From the NCBI GenBank assembly GCA_035274845.1, contig DATENU010000009.1, forward strand, positions 1 through 64,000: DNA of 64,000 nucleotides. The letters are read 5' to 3'. The position numbers were made by a program, and so were the translations under genes. The stretch comes from Chthoniobacterales bacterium (lineage in GTDB: Bacteria; Verrucomicrobiota; Verrucomicrobiia; Chthoniobacterales; UBA10450). Positions 31,758-40,054 of the stretch are shown one piece after another. Numbering within the stretch: position 1 is the first letter of the stretch; each line of letters opens with the position of its first letter. Under the pieces are notes generated by a model. It did not search any database and was not told the origin of the DNA. It saw nothing but the letters and a program-made list of their open reading frames with translations.

Positions 31758-32732
31758 ATGCGACTTATTTTGAACCTTGCGCTCGCTGCGGTTGCCCTGA
31801 CCCAATCGCAGGGCGGCTTCCCGGTCATTGGGAAAAAAACGGTCGTGCAGTTTCTTTCGGCGAAGGAGAGCCAGCCGCTGATCACGGCCCAGGATGATTT
31901 TGTTAAGCGACTCAGTCCGTTCGATCGCGCTGCTCGACTGAAAGTGGGCCGGCCCGTGTCCGAAGCCGAGTACCTCGCCTTTGTTGGAAAAAACGTTCGG
32001 GATTGGACCGAGCCGGAGATCCAGAAACTTCGAGCGGTTATCGACGAAATCCCGTCGCTCCCGGTTGAGTTCCCGTTTCCACCCGCGATCCAACTCATCA
32101 AGACCACCGGCGTCGAAGAGGGGAACGCCGCTTACACCCGCGGCACCGCCATCATGATTCCGGTCGAGCTATTGGCCAAGCCTCCGCCTGACCTCAAGAA
32201 GCTCGTGTGTCACGAGATGTTCCATATTCTCTCCCGGGCGAACCCGGCCTTGCGCGAGAAGCTCTATTCCGTGATCGGCTTCACCGAGTGCGAGGAGATC
32301 GAGCTTCCTCCTGAGCTGGCCTCGCGAAAGATCACCAACCCCGACGCGCCCCGGAACGATCATTTTATCCAGTTGAAAATTGGGGACGAAAGTTTTCTGG
32401 CCGTCCCGGTCTTGTTCTCGACTTCGGAACAGTACGATGAAAAACGAGGCGGCGAATTTTTCGCTTACCTGAAGTTCCAGTTTCTGGTGGTCGAGAAAAC
32501 CAGCCAACCGGGCCGGCTCAAAGCTGTTTCCCGGACCGGCTCGCCTCGCCTGGTCGAGGCACGGGCCGTAACCGGCTTCTTCGAGCGGATCGGCCGAAAC
32601 ACGGACTACATCATTCATCCGGAAGAAATCCTGGCGGACAATTTTGCGCTTCTGGTCTTAGGCGGAGAGAAGGTCGCGTCGCCGGAGATTTTGGAGAAGA
32701 TGAAAACGATTTTGTTCCCTAAAGTGAAGTAG
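31758..32732 (+). CDS. Exported HExxH metallopeptidase-like protein
   Basis: 324 residues with a signal peptide (MRLILNLALAAVALTQSQG). His152-Glu153-x-x-His156 (CHEMFHILSR) is a zinc-peptidase motif, with downstream acidic HPEEILADNF possibly supplying the third ligand, as in gluzincin-like proteins. The rest is unassigned. It starts 5 bases after the SFPD-repeat gene and is followed 5 bases later by the exported oxidoreductase-like gene, so the three form an operon of exported proteins. Peptidase activity is inferred from the motif only. Confidence 0.7.
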   Translation: MRLILNLALAAVALTQSQGGFPVIGKKTVVQFLSAKESQPLITAQDDFVKRLSPFDRAARLKVGRPVSEAEYLAFVGKNVRDWTEPEIQKLRAVIDEIPSLPVEFPFPPAIQLIKTTGVEEGNAAYTRGTAIMIPVELLAKPPPDLKKLVCHEMFHILSRANPALREKLYSVIGFTECEEIELPPELASRKITNPDAPRNDHFIQLKIGDESFLAVPVLFSTSEQYDEKRGGEFFAYLKFQFLVVEKTSQPGRLKAVSRTGSPRLVEARAVTGFFERIGRNTDYIIHPEEILADNFALLVLGGEKVASPEILEKMKTILFPKVK

Positions 32733-32737
32733 ATCGT

Positions 32738-33718
32738 ATGCGATTTGCACTAGTTCTGCTCGTTTGCGCATTCGCGCTCGCACAAGCCAACGCTTCCAAC
32801 ATGAAGGCCGTCGTCCTGCACGAGTACGGCGAAGACGCGCCTCGGCCGGCACCGAAGGATAACGAGGTGCTGGTACGGGTGATCGCGTGCGGAGTGAATC
32901 CAGCGGATCCGCTCGTGATCTCCGGGCGATTGGCGCAGGAATTTGGAACCCACCTGCCGCTGATTCCCGGTTACGACGTCGCGGGGGTGATCGAGAAGAC
33001 CGGCGCCAAGGTCACAAAGCTCAAGGTGGGCGACGCCGTGTATGGTTATGCGCTCTTCGGCGGCGGTTGGGCGGAGTACGCGGTCCTGGCGGAAAACGAG
33101 GCGGCGCTCAAACCGAAGTCGGTCGGCTTTGTGGATGCGGCGGCGGTGCCGCTGGCGGCGTTAACGGCCTGGCAGGCGTTGCTCGACGTGGCGAAACTGA
33201 GCGCCGGCCAGACGGTGCTTATTCACGGCGGCTCGGGCGGAGTGGGCAGTTTCGCGATCCAGATTGCAAAAGCCCGCGGAGCGCGAGTGATCGCGACGGC
33301 GTCCACCGCAAACCAGGACCTGCTGAAGCAGCTGGGGGCGGATGTCGCCATCGATTACACGAAAACAAAATTCGAAGAGGTGGCGAAGGACGTGGATGTG
33401 GTTCTGGATGCGGTCGGGCGCGATACCCTGGCCCGATCCTACGCGGTCGTGAAAAAGGGAGGAATCATTGCGACGCTGGTGGCGCGGCCAGGCCAAGCGG
33501 AACTCGATAAGCATGGAATCCGTGGCGCGTCGATTTGGGGAAAGCCGGATGCAAGCGAACTGGCTGAGATCACCAGGCTGATCGAGGAAAAGAAAATCAA
33601 GCCGATCGTGAGCGAGGTCCTGCCGTTGAGCGACGCCGTCAAAGCGAGCCAGCAGGCGGCGACCCATCACACGCGCGGCAAAATCGTGCTCAAGATCGCG
33701 GAGGAACCGAAGAGTTGA
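32738..33718 (+). CDS. Exported quinone-oxidoreductase-like (MDR) protein
   Basis: 326 residues. The core is a zinc-free medium-chain dehydrogenase: NMKAVVLHEYG, VKVGDAVYGYA, AWQALLDVAKLSAGQTVLIHG, GGSGGVGSFAIQIAKARGA (Rossmann loop), ATASTANQDLLKQLGAD and KKIKPIVSEVLPLSDAVKA. This layout is that of NADPH:quinone oxidoreductases. Unusually, it begins with a Sec signal peptide (MRFALVLLVCAFALAQANAS), so it would work outside the cytoplasm, where NADPH is not expected. The next Met, NMKAVVL, would give a normal cytoplasmic enzyme if used as start. Confidence 0.85.
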   Translation: MRFALVLLVCAFALAQANASNMKAVVLHEYGEDAPRPAPKDNEVLVRVIACGVNPADPLVISGRLAQEFGTHLPLIPGYDVAGVIEKTGAKVTKLKVGDAVYGYALFGGGWAEYAVLAENEAALKPKSVGFVDAAAVPLAALTAWQALLDVAKLSAGQTVLIHGGSGGVGSFAIQIAKARGARVIATASTANQDLLKQLGADVAIDYTKTKFEEVAKDVDVVLDAVGRDTLARSYAVVKKGGIIATLVARPGQAELDKHGIRGASIWGKPDASELAEITRLIEEKKIKPIVSEVLPLSDAVKASQQAATHHTRGKIVLKIAEEPKS

Positions 33719-33779
33719 CGCGATCTTTTTTGTGGATCGGACTCGTCACCGCCCCAGTCTGGACTAAACTCTCAGGATC

Positions 33780-33998
33780 ATGCCTGACGTAACGATCGAG
33801 ACTATCAACAACGGGCCTTACATCGTGACCGGCCGCGTGGAGCTGAAAGACGATGATGGGAACGCCTATCCGGCAAAGGACCGGATCGCGCTGTGCCGCT
33901 GTGGCGCGTCGACGACGAAACCGTTCTGCGACGGCACCCATTCCAGGATTGGATTTCAGGCGGCGGAGAAAGCAGTCCCCGGTTCCGCCGAGGGTTAA
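33780..33998 (+). CDS. CDGSH iron-sulfur protein
   Basis: 72 residues. Cys39, Cys41, Cys50 and His54 (LCRCGASTTKPFCDGTH) are the three-Cys one-His ligands of a [2Fe-2S] cluster, so it belongs to the CDGSH (NEET) family of redox or Fe-S transfer proteins. It lies just past the exported operon and is likely cytoplasmic. Confidence 0.92.
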   Translation: MPDVTIETINNGPYIVTGRVELKDDDGNAYPAKDRIALCRCGASTTKPFCDGTHSRIGFQAAEKAVPGSAEG

Positions 33999-34012
33999 CA
34001 AGAACGAACTCG

Positions 34013-34213
34013 ATGCCCAAGCCAAACCCCAAAGCTGTCGCCGGCCCCAGACCGGCCAAGGGGAAACCGGTCATCCTCCTGCTCGAGGAATACGAGGATT
34101 TGCTGGACGAAATGCAGGACCTCGCGACGAACGCGCGCCGCCTGAATCAGACCACGATCCCGCTCGCCGAGGTGCGGAAGCGGATGAACAAGGTCGCCGC
34201 CTTGCGTCGGTAA
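34013..34213 (+). CDS. Small hypothetical protein next to the CDGSH gene
   Basis: 66 residues, 14 bases after the CDGSH stop and probably co-transcribed. A basic, Pro-rich N-terminus (MPKPNPKAVAGPRPAKGKPV) is followed by two charged helices (LLEEYEDLLDEMQDLATNARRL and LAEVRKRMNK). No family assigned; the helical part resembles antitoxin or scaffold tails. Confidence 0.5.
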   Translation: MPKPNPKAVAGPRPAKGKPVILLLEEYEDLLDEMQDLATNARRLNQTTIPLAEVRKRMNKVAALRR

Positions 34214-34310
34214 GAGTGGATCGCGGATCGGTTGCGCGAGACAAAATCAGCACGCCTTCAGTGCCAATTCTGCCAACGCACAGAGCGCACGATCCACCCC
34301 ACCGAAATCA

Positions 34311-36632
34311 TCAGAATTCGACCGACAAGCCGAGGTGACCTGAGCGGCCCGGAGCGGGATCGATGCTGCCCCCGCCGAACGGGAACACGCGAGAGTAGTA
34401 TTTCTCATCGCTCAGGTTGGAGATGCCGCCGAAAACACGGACGTTGTGGGTGATGTAGAATTCGCCGGAAAAGTTGAAGACCTCGTAAGACGGAATGGTT
34501 GTCAGCGGAATGGACGCGCTGCCCAGGTTTGAGTCCTGCCAGAACTGCTCGGACACGTGGACGGCTGAAAACGTGATGTTGAAACACTGATCACGCTTAA
34601 AGGTGATCCCGCCTTTGACGACGACGTCAGGCGCGTAGGCCGGTTCGTTACCGACAAAGGTCTGTGTCGTCCCGGGAATGATTTGGGTGCTTTCGGTGAA
34701 CTCGGCGTCGAGCAGCTGGAGGTTAGTGAAAACGATCAGCTGGAGCGGATGCCACGGACGGGTAGTCGCTTTCACCGTCGCTTTCGAATCTTTCGCATCC
34801 TTCGCTTCAGTGACCGCCGCGAGCGGCTCATGCTGGAACGGGGCGAGGAGGTCGTAGGCGATTTCGCCTTCGAAGCCACGGTGGCGGGTGTTGCCGCTGT
34901 TGAAAGCGAGGGTGTCGAACGGACCGCCGAGTGGGTCGGGGCGAGTCTCGATGCGGTTATCGAATTGCATCCAGAAGAGGCCGACATCGTACCAAAAGCC
35001 CTTGATCGGGGTGCCGTGGACGCCCAACTCGATGTCCAGGGAACGGAACGGATCGGGCGTGGTTCCCGGAGTAATGGCCGTCCGGGTGCCGGCTACGTCA
35101 AAGAAACGAACGGGACGCCATCCGGATGAGGCGCTGAAATAGGTTTCGTTGCCCTTTCCGAAGTCGTTCCCGAGTCCGATGCCCCAAAGCGGGATCAGCT
35201 TGTCCGCGCTGCGGCCGGAGGGCGTGCCGGGCGTAAAGTAGGGCGCGACCCTGGCGTCGACATCGACGCTTTCATGATCGAGCCGGAACGAGGGCACGAT
35301 GTGGAAAGCACCGAAACGGAAAACGTTTTCGATAAAGAACGCCTGGTAATCAGCGCTGCGCTCCTGATCGAGCGCGACCAGGCCGGAAGTGGTTCCGCGC
35401 GGCGCGGTGAGGAAGCCGGGACCAACATTGCCCAGACTGCCAGCGGTGTTGTTCAGCGTGTAACGCTGGAACGGTGCGTCACCATGGTAAACCAACCCGC
35501 CGAACGTTAGGGCGCTCCCACGGAGCATGGTGCCTTCGCCCCAACGCAGCCGCGCGCGCAGGTCAAAGCCACCGTTATTGAATTCCTCGTATCCAAACGT
35601 GGTGTTAGTGGGGAACGCGCCGGTTACCGGGTTGATGTTCGCGGCCGAGCGCGCGTCGATGTCCTGGTGCGTGTACCAACCTTTGGCCTGGATTAGCCAG
35701 TCGCCCAATTCCAGTTCGTATCGGAGCACGGCGGTATAACGATCTACCCAGTTGTGGTTGTAGGGCGTGACAGCCTGGTCCGGGTTGGCCAACCACTGCG
35801 CGTAGGTCAGCCGGCCCGGATCTTCGCCGTCGAATTCGCTGGCGTGCACGTCAAGGGCGAGGAGCTGGTGCGAGTCTGGACGCCAACCGAGGTAGCCGTT
35901 CGCCTGCCACAGATCGTAATGATTGGAGTCGCGCTGGGTGTCTGAGGTGCGATAAAAGGCGTCCGCCCGGAACTCCACCGGGCCGTTTGCTTCTTCGACA
36001 GACGCGTAGCTGGAATAAGTGTCATCAGGACCGCCTGTCTGTTCCAGGTAAGCGTGCCAGGGGGTGCCGGGAGCCGGACGCTTGGTGACGTAGTTGATCG
36101 CTGGGGCGGGTTCCGGTCCGTAAAGGAGACTGCTACCGCCGCGGATGATCTGGATTTCACTGACACTTTGCGGAACGGGCACGTAGTAAAGCGTCGGGAA
36201 CCCAATCCAGTCGCTCATCAAGGGGAGACCGTCCTGGAGGAAAAGGGTGTATTCGGATTCCTGCGGGTTGCCGAGGCCGCGGTAGGTAAAGTTGTACTGC
36301 CCCGGGTTTTGCTGCTCGCTGACGATAAGGCCGGGGGCTTTAACGAACTGCTCCTGCAGGTTGTTGTTTTGGATGGGTGGCTGCTTATCGAGCTTAATCA
36401 CCGTCGCTTTCTTCGTGACGGTGATTTGCGTGCCATCCACTTCCCGCATGATGTGCTCGAGCTTTGGCCGGGTGTCGTCGTGCGGATGCGGAGTGGCGGT
36501 TGCCGTCACCACGATCCGCTCTGAGGTCACGTCCTGGGCGAAGAGCGACGGACTCAGGGCCAGACAGGCCAGAAGAACGAGGCTGCTCGCCAGCAGGCTG
36601 CCTTTTGATCGGGACAGGATTTTGTGGTGCAT
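34311..36632 (-). CDS. TonB-dependent outer-membrane receptor (FecA-like)
   Basis: 773 residues with a signal peptide (about 1-32). Plug domain: QEQFVKAPGLIVSEQQNPGQYNFTYRGLG, then SEIQIIRGGSSLLYGPEPAPAINYVTKRP. The remaining 550 residues have the aromatic alternation of a 22-strand barrel, ending HLGLSVEF with C-terminal Phe. Closest known pattern is ferric-siderophore or Fe(III)-dicitrate receptors; the N-terminal signalling domain of FecA is lacking. Divergent from the outer-membrane protein gene at 36868, with a palindrome between. Expression by the two-component system at 37893-39945 is likely but unproven. Confidence 0.9.
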   Translation of the reverse strand: MHHKILSRSKGSLLASSLVLLACLALSPSLFAQDVTSERIVVTATATPHPHDDTRPKLEHIMREVDGTQITVTKKATVIKLDKQPPIQNNNLQEQFVKAPGLIVSEQQNPGQYNFTYRGLGNPQESEYTLFLQDGLPLMSDWIGFPTLYYVPVPQSVSEIQIIRGGSSLLYGPEPAPAINYVTKRPAPGTPWHAYLEQTGGPDDTYSSYASVEEANGPVEFRADAFYRTSDTQRDSNHYDLWQANGYLGWRPDSHQLLALDVHASEFDGEDPGRLTYAQWLANPDQAVTPYNHNWVDRYTAVLRYELELGDWLIQAKGWYTHQDIDARSAANINPVTGAFPTNTTFGYEEFNNGGFDLRARLRWGEGTMLRGSALTFGGLVYHGDAPFQRYTLNNTAGSLGNVGPGFLTAPRGTTSGLVALDQERSADYQAFFIENVFRFGAFHIVPSFRLDHESVDVDARVAPYFTPGTPSGRSADKLIPLWGIGLGNDFGKGNETYFSASSGWRPVRFFDVAGTRTAITPGTTPDPFRSLDIELGVHGTPIKGFWYDVGLFWMQFDNRIETRPDPLGGPFDTLAFNSGNTRHRGFEGEIAYDLLAPFQHEPLAAVTEAKDAKDSKATVKATTRPWHPLQLIVFTNLQLLDAEFTESTQIIPGTTQTFVGNEPAYAPDVVVKGGITFKRDQCFNITFSAVHVSEQFWQDSNLGSASIPLTTIPSYEVFNFSGEFYITHNVRVFGGISNLSDEKYYSRVFPFGGGSIDPAPGRSGHLGLSVEF

Positions 36633-36742
36633 AATATTTGTTTTGAAACGGATGTTTAGGTTAAGAAAAGTCGTTTAAGGATTGATGGTTCGCCCAGCGC
36701 GCGGCGCCCGGGGCGGGTCCCCCGGGCCAAGCACGGCGAGTG

Positions 36743-36760
36743 GATTACAGAGTCGTAATC
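36743..36760. promoter_or_regulatory. Candidate response-regulator box GATTAC-N6-GTAATC
   Basis: A perfect palindrome in the divergent gap between the TonB-receptor and outer-membrane protein genes. Related half-sites TTGTAAT (36787-36793) and GATTACAA (36853-36860) follow. Spaced TTAC-GTAA pairs of this sort are used by CopR/CzcR-type regulators, and such a regulator is encoded at 39274-39945. Confidence 0.5.
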
Positions 36761-36867
36761 TCCAGCGCAAGCCTTTTTTTACGTTCTTGTAATGTTCCGG
36801 CCGGCCTTCCCTTAGGGGCGAAATTTTCTTCTTGTTAGGCAAGCCGTCTTTCGATTACAAAAGCGTC

Positions 36868-37896
36868 ATGTCCGCCTTTCGCCCTCTTCTCCTGGTCCTG
36901 TGCGCGCTTTTTGCCGTCACAGTCATCCCCGCTATTGCCCAAACGCCGCAAACTCCAAGTGTCGTCGTCACCGGCGAAGAAATTCCCAGCGCCTACGGCG
37001 CGCCGCCCGGCATTTCGCGCACCCGATTTTCACCTTCCGTAACGGCCTATGTTCTGCCGCCGTGGTGTTTCTATTTCGGATCGATCTGGCAAGGTGACAT
37101 CAGCGGTCAGCCGCCCTTCCATCAGTTTACCCAGGAAGTCGAGATGGGGTTGCCCGGCCGTTTCGGACTGGCCGGCGAAGTGACCTTCCAACGATTTGGC
37201 GGCGGCGGCGATGCCCGGAGCATTTCGCTCGAAGCGCGTTATGCCCTGGCCGATTGGAACAAGATTCCGCTCAACCCGACTATCTTCCTTGAATACAAAT
37301 TCGGGACGGGTCGCATTCTCCAGGAGGAAGGCGGCGACGAGGGCGAAAAGGAGATGGACTCGGCTCTCGCCCTGGTGCGGAAGCAAAAAGTCGCGACGCG
37401 CTTCCAATCGATCACGGGCAAAGGGGGTGGTGGCGACGACGATAAGGACAAGGAGGACGATGAGGAAGAGGGCAGGCCACGCCAACCTGACGCCGCCGAA
37501 TTTCGTCTTCTCCTGGCCCAGGATTTTGGTGAGCACGTGGAATGGGCATTGAACGGATTTGTCGAGCAGGAGGTCATGGGCGACCGCGGACGGGAATGGG
37601 GCTTCGCCCAAAGCGCGGTCATCCCGCTCACCCGAAACGAGAGACTCAAGGCGGGGGTCGAGATGCAGTACAAGAATTTTACCGATAAAGACACCCGCGA
37701 CGATCCCACGCACAGTTTCGTGATCGGGCCGACGATTGCGTGGAAGCCTTCCAAGAGCACCCGGCTGGATGTTTCGACCCTCTTCGGGCTCACGGAAGAC
37801 TCGCCGGATCTCCAGGCGTTCGTCGTTTTCTCATGGCTGCTCGGCAATCCCGGGAATGGCGAAGCCGAGGCGCCGGTTTCGACGCGCAATCGTTAG
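36868..37896 (+). CDS. Outer-membrane beta-barrel-like protein
   Basis: 342 residues from ATG 36868 with a signal peptide (MSAFRPLLLVLCALFAVTVIPAIA). Multiple amphipathic strands (WCFYFGSIWQGD, RFGLAGEVTFQRFGG, PTIFLEYKFGTG, VEWALNGFVEQEVMG) suggest a barrel. A highly acidic insert (DDDKDKEDDEEEG) at about 202-214 sits where a long surface loop would be and may bind cations. Function unknown; it faces the TonB receptor gene and precedes a metal-type two-component system on the other strand, so a role in metal transport is a guess. Confidence 0.65.
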   Translation: MSAFRPLLLVLCALFAVTVIPAIAQTPQTPSVVVTGEEIPSAYGAPPGISRTRFSPSVTAYVLPPWCFYFGSIWQGDISGQPPFHQFTQEVEMGLPGRFGLAGEVTFQRFGGGGDARSISLEARYALADWNKIPLNPTIFLEYKFGTGRILQEEGGDEGEKEMDSALALVRKQKVATRFQSITGKGGGGDDDKDKEDDEEEGRPRQPDAAEFRLLLAQDFGEHVEWALNGFVEQEVMGDRGREWGFAQSAVIPLTRNERLKAGVEMQYKNFTDKDTRDDPTHSFVIGPTIAWKPSKSTRLDVSTLFGLTEDSPDLQAFVVFSWLLGNPGNGEAEAPVSTRNR

Positions 37897-39293
37897 CGCT
37901 CGGCCGATTTGGGAAACGAAAGGGTGACCACGGTTCCCCGGCTAAGGTCGCTTTCGATCCTGGCCGTGCCGCCGTGTAAATCCATGATCGACTTTACGAG
38001 CGCCAATCCGAGGCCCAGACCGTCGGAGGCGCGCGAGGCATCAGCGCGATAGAAACGATCGAATACGCGCGGCAAGTGTTCCTTCGCTATGCCGCTGCCA
38101 GTGTCCTTGACCGAGACTTCTGACTGGTTGGCCCGCTGGGCGACCGAAATCGCAATCGTGCCGCTGGGGGGCGTGTGGTGCAGAGCGTTTTCCACGAGAT
38201 TGCTTACCGCCCGGCCAAAGAGCATCTCGTCGGCGAGGATGTCCCCTTCACCGGTGCAGGTAATGGTGAGCTTCTGTTCATCGGCGACGGGTTCGTAAAA
38301 CTCCGCGATCTTTTCGATCGCAGCGCGCCCGGGGAACGGTGCGCGCTGGACGTGGCCTTCAGCCGCCTCGGTGCGGGCGAGGAAAAGCAGGTTATCGACG
38401 ACGTGGCTGAGCCTCTGGCATTCTGCCACGGAAGATTCGATCACGTCGCGGTATTCGTCCGCCGTTCGGCTGCGGGTGAGCGCGACCTCCGCTTCGCCGC
38501 GAATATTCGCGATCGGAGTGCGGAGCTCGTGGGCGAGATCGGCGGAGAATTGCGAAAGACGGGTGAAGGAGTTTTCGAGGCGGTCAAGCATGTCATCAAA
38601 AGCGACCGCTAGCGGCTGAAGTTCCCGGGGCCAGCCAACGGCGGTAACGCGCTCGTGGAGTTGCTTTGGACCGACCCGCTTTAGCGCGCGCGTCATTTCA
38701 CCAAGCGGCCGGAGTCCCCGTTTGGTGACGGTAATTGCAATCAGGGCCGAGGCCAGGACACCGAGGGCCAGCACCGCAACGAGCAGCCCGGCGAACTGCT
38801 TCATGAATTGGTCGTCCGCAGAACGGTCCTGGGCGAGTTGGATGATATAGGATTGGCCGGTTGGTTCCTGGGCTTTCGTGATAAGGGAAAACAAATGCCC
38901 GCTAGTCCGAAGATTTGTCGGGTTAGGCGTGGACGAATTGGAATTCCCGGGTTTAGGAAAAACCTGGGGCGGCAAGAGCGCAGTCATTCCCGGGGTCTCT
39001 GCGACAATCTGATTTGCTCCATCCAGGATCCGAATCCAATAGGTGGCGCGGTCCCCGGCGCGCTCGACCTTTAGTTCCTCGTTAATGATCCGGAGGCCGC
39101 CGGTCGCTTTCAGATCCGCCTGCACAGCGAGGAGTTTGTCGATCAACACCGCATTGTCTTCCTCGAAGGCGTGCCCCACGACGATCCAGTAGAGCGTGCC
39201 CAAGCCGCAGGTGAGGAGCAACGCCGCCGCCAGCGTAAAGAGCACGACCAGCTGCGACGCGATCGACCGCGGTTCAGCCGGTTTTGAGGACAT
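37893..39293 (-). CDS. Sensor histidine kinase, heavy-metal (CusS-like) type
   Basis: 466 residues. Two membrane helices (about 14-36 and 165-190) enclose a periplasmic domain, followed by HAMP, H-box FSADLAHELRTPIANIRGE (phospho-His), N-box LVENALHHTPPSG, DTGSGIAKEHLPRVFDRFYRAD and GLGLALVKSIMDLHGG. The layout is that of CusS/PcoS-type kinases for copper or silver. Its start overlaps the regulator gene by 20 bases, so both are one operon. Its 3' end overlaps the outer-membrane protein gene by 4 bases, tail to tail. Confidence 0.92.
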   Translation of the reverse strand: MSSKPAEPRSIASQLVVLFTLAAALLLTCGLGTLYWIVVGHAFEEDNAVLIDKLLAVQADLKATGGLRIINEELKVERAGDRATYWIRILDGANQIVAETPGMTALLPPQVFPKPGNSNSSTPNPTNLRTSGHLFSLITKAQEPTGQSYIIQLAQDRSADDQFMKQFAGLLVAVLALGVLASALIAITVTKRGLRPLGEMTRALKRVGPKQLHERVTAVGWPRELQPLAVAFDDMLDRLENSFTRLSQFSADLAHELRTPIANIRGEAEVALTRSRTADEYRDVIESSVAECQRLSHVVDNLLFLARTEAAEGHVQRAPFPGRAAIEKIAEFYEPVADEQKLTITCTGEGDILADEMLFGRAVSNLVENALHHTPPSGTIAISVAQRANQSEVSVKDTGSGIAKEHLPRVFDRFYRADASRASDGLGLGLALVKSIMDLHGGTARIESDLSRGTVVTLSFPKSAER

Positions 39294-39945
39294 AACCGGC
39301 GCCGCGGACGGTATGGATCAGCTTTGTCTTGAACGGGTCGTCCACTTTCGCGCGCAACCGCCGCACCATCACGTCCACCACGTTGGTGCTGGTGGCGAAA
39401 TTAATGTCCCAAACATGCTGGGCGATTTCCCCGCGCGAAACGACTTCTCCCGCGGAACGGACCAGGTGGGAGAGGAGAAGAAATTCCTTGGCCGTAAGGT
39501 TGAGCGCGGTGCCGGAACGGGTGGCCTTGTTCCGGCGCGTATCGATTTCCAGGTCGTCGATTCGAAGGTGCTCCGGCGGCTGGTCCGGCGAGCGCCGCAA
39601 TAAGGAACGCACCCGGGCGAGCAACTCCGAAAACGCGAACGGCTTCACCAGGTAATCGTCCGCGCCAAGCTCGAGACCTTTCACGCGGTCGCGCACGCTG
39701 TCGCGCGCCGTGAGAAAAAGAATCGGGGTGCGCATGCCGCCTTTCCGCAGTTCCGCGACCACGGTCCAGCCGTCCATTTTTGGCAACATCACGTCCACGA
39801 TGAGGAGATCGTGTTTTGAGCCGCGCGCGAGTTTCAGGCCGTTTTCGCCATCCTGGGCGATCTCGACCGTGTAGCCATCTTCCAGAAGGCCCTTGGCAAG
39901 AAAAGCCGCGGTCTTTTTCTTGTCCTCGATTAGCAGCACTCGCAT
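39274..39945 (-). CDS. OmpR-family response regulator (CusR/CopR-like)
   Basis: 223 residues from ATG 39945; a longer frame exists but MRVLLIED is the family start. Asp51 (LLIVDVMLPKMDG) is the phosphoacceptor, and the C-terminal winged helix shows LTAKEFLLLSHLVRSAGEVVSRGEIAQHVW. It is the first gene of a kinase-regulator operon and probably binds GATTAC/GTAATC sites such as 36743-36760. Confidence 0.92.
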   Translation of the reverse strand: MRVLLIEDKKKTAAFLAKGLLEDGYTVEIAQDGENGLKLARGSKHDLLIVDVMLPKMDGWTVVAELRKGGMRTPILFLTARDSVRDRVKGLELGADDYLVKPFAFSELLARVRSLLRRSPDQPPEHLRIDDLEIDTRRNKATRSGTALNLTAKEFLLLSHLVRSAGEVVSRGEIAQHVWDINFATSTNVVDVMVRRLRAKVDDPFKTKLIHTVRGAGYVLKTG

Positions 39946-40054
39946 TTGCGCAGTATAGGGCTTACCCCGCAGCACTCAAGATTCCGCGACGGTCGAGGCA
40001 AGCTCACGCAACATTTACTTCGCAAAAGGGCTCGGGGAGGGCCAATGATCGCCT

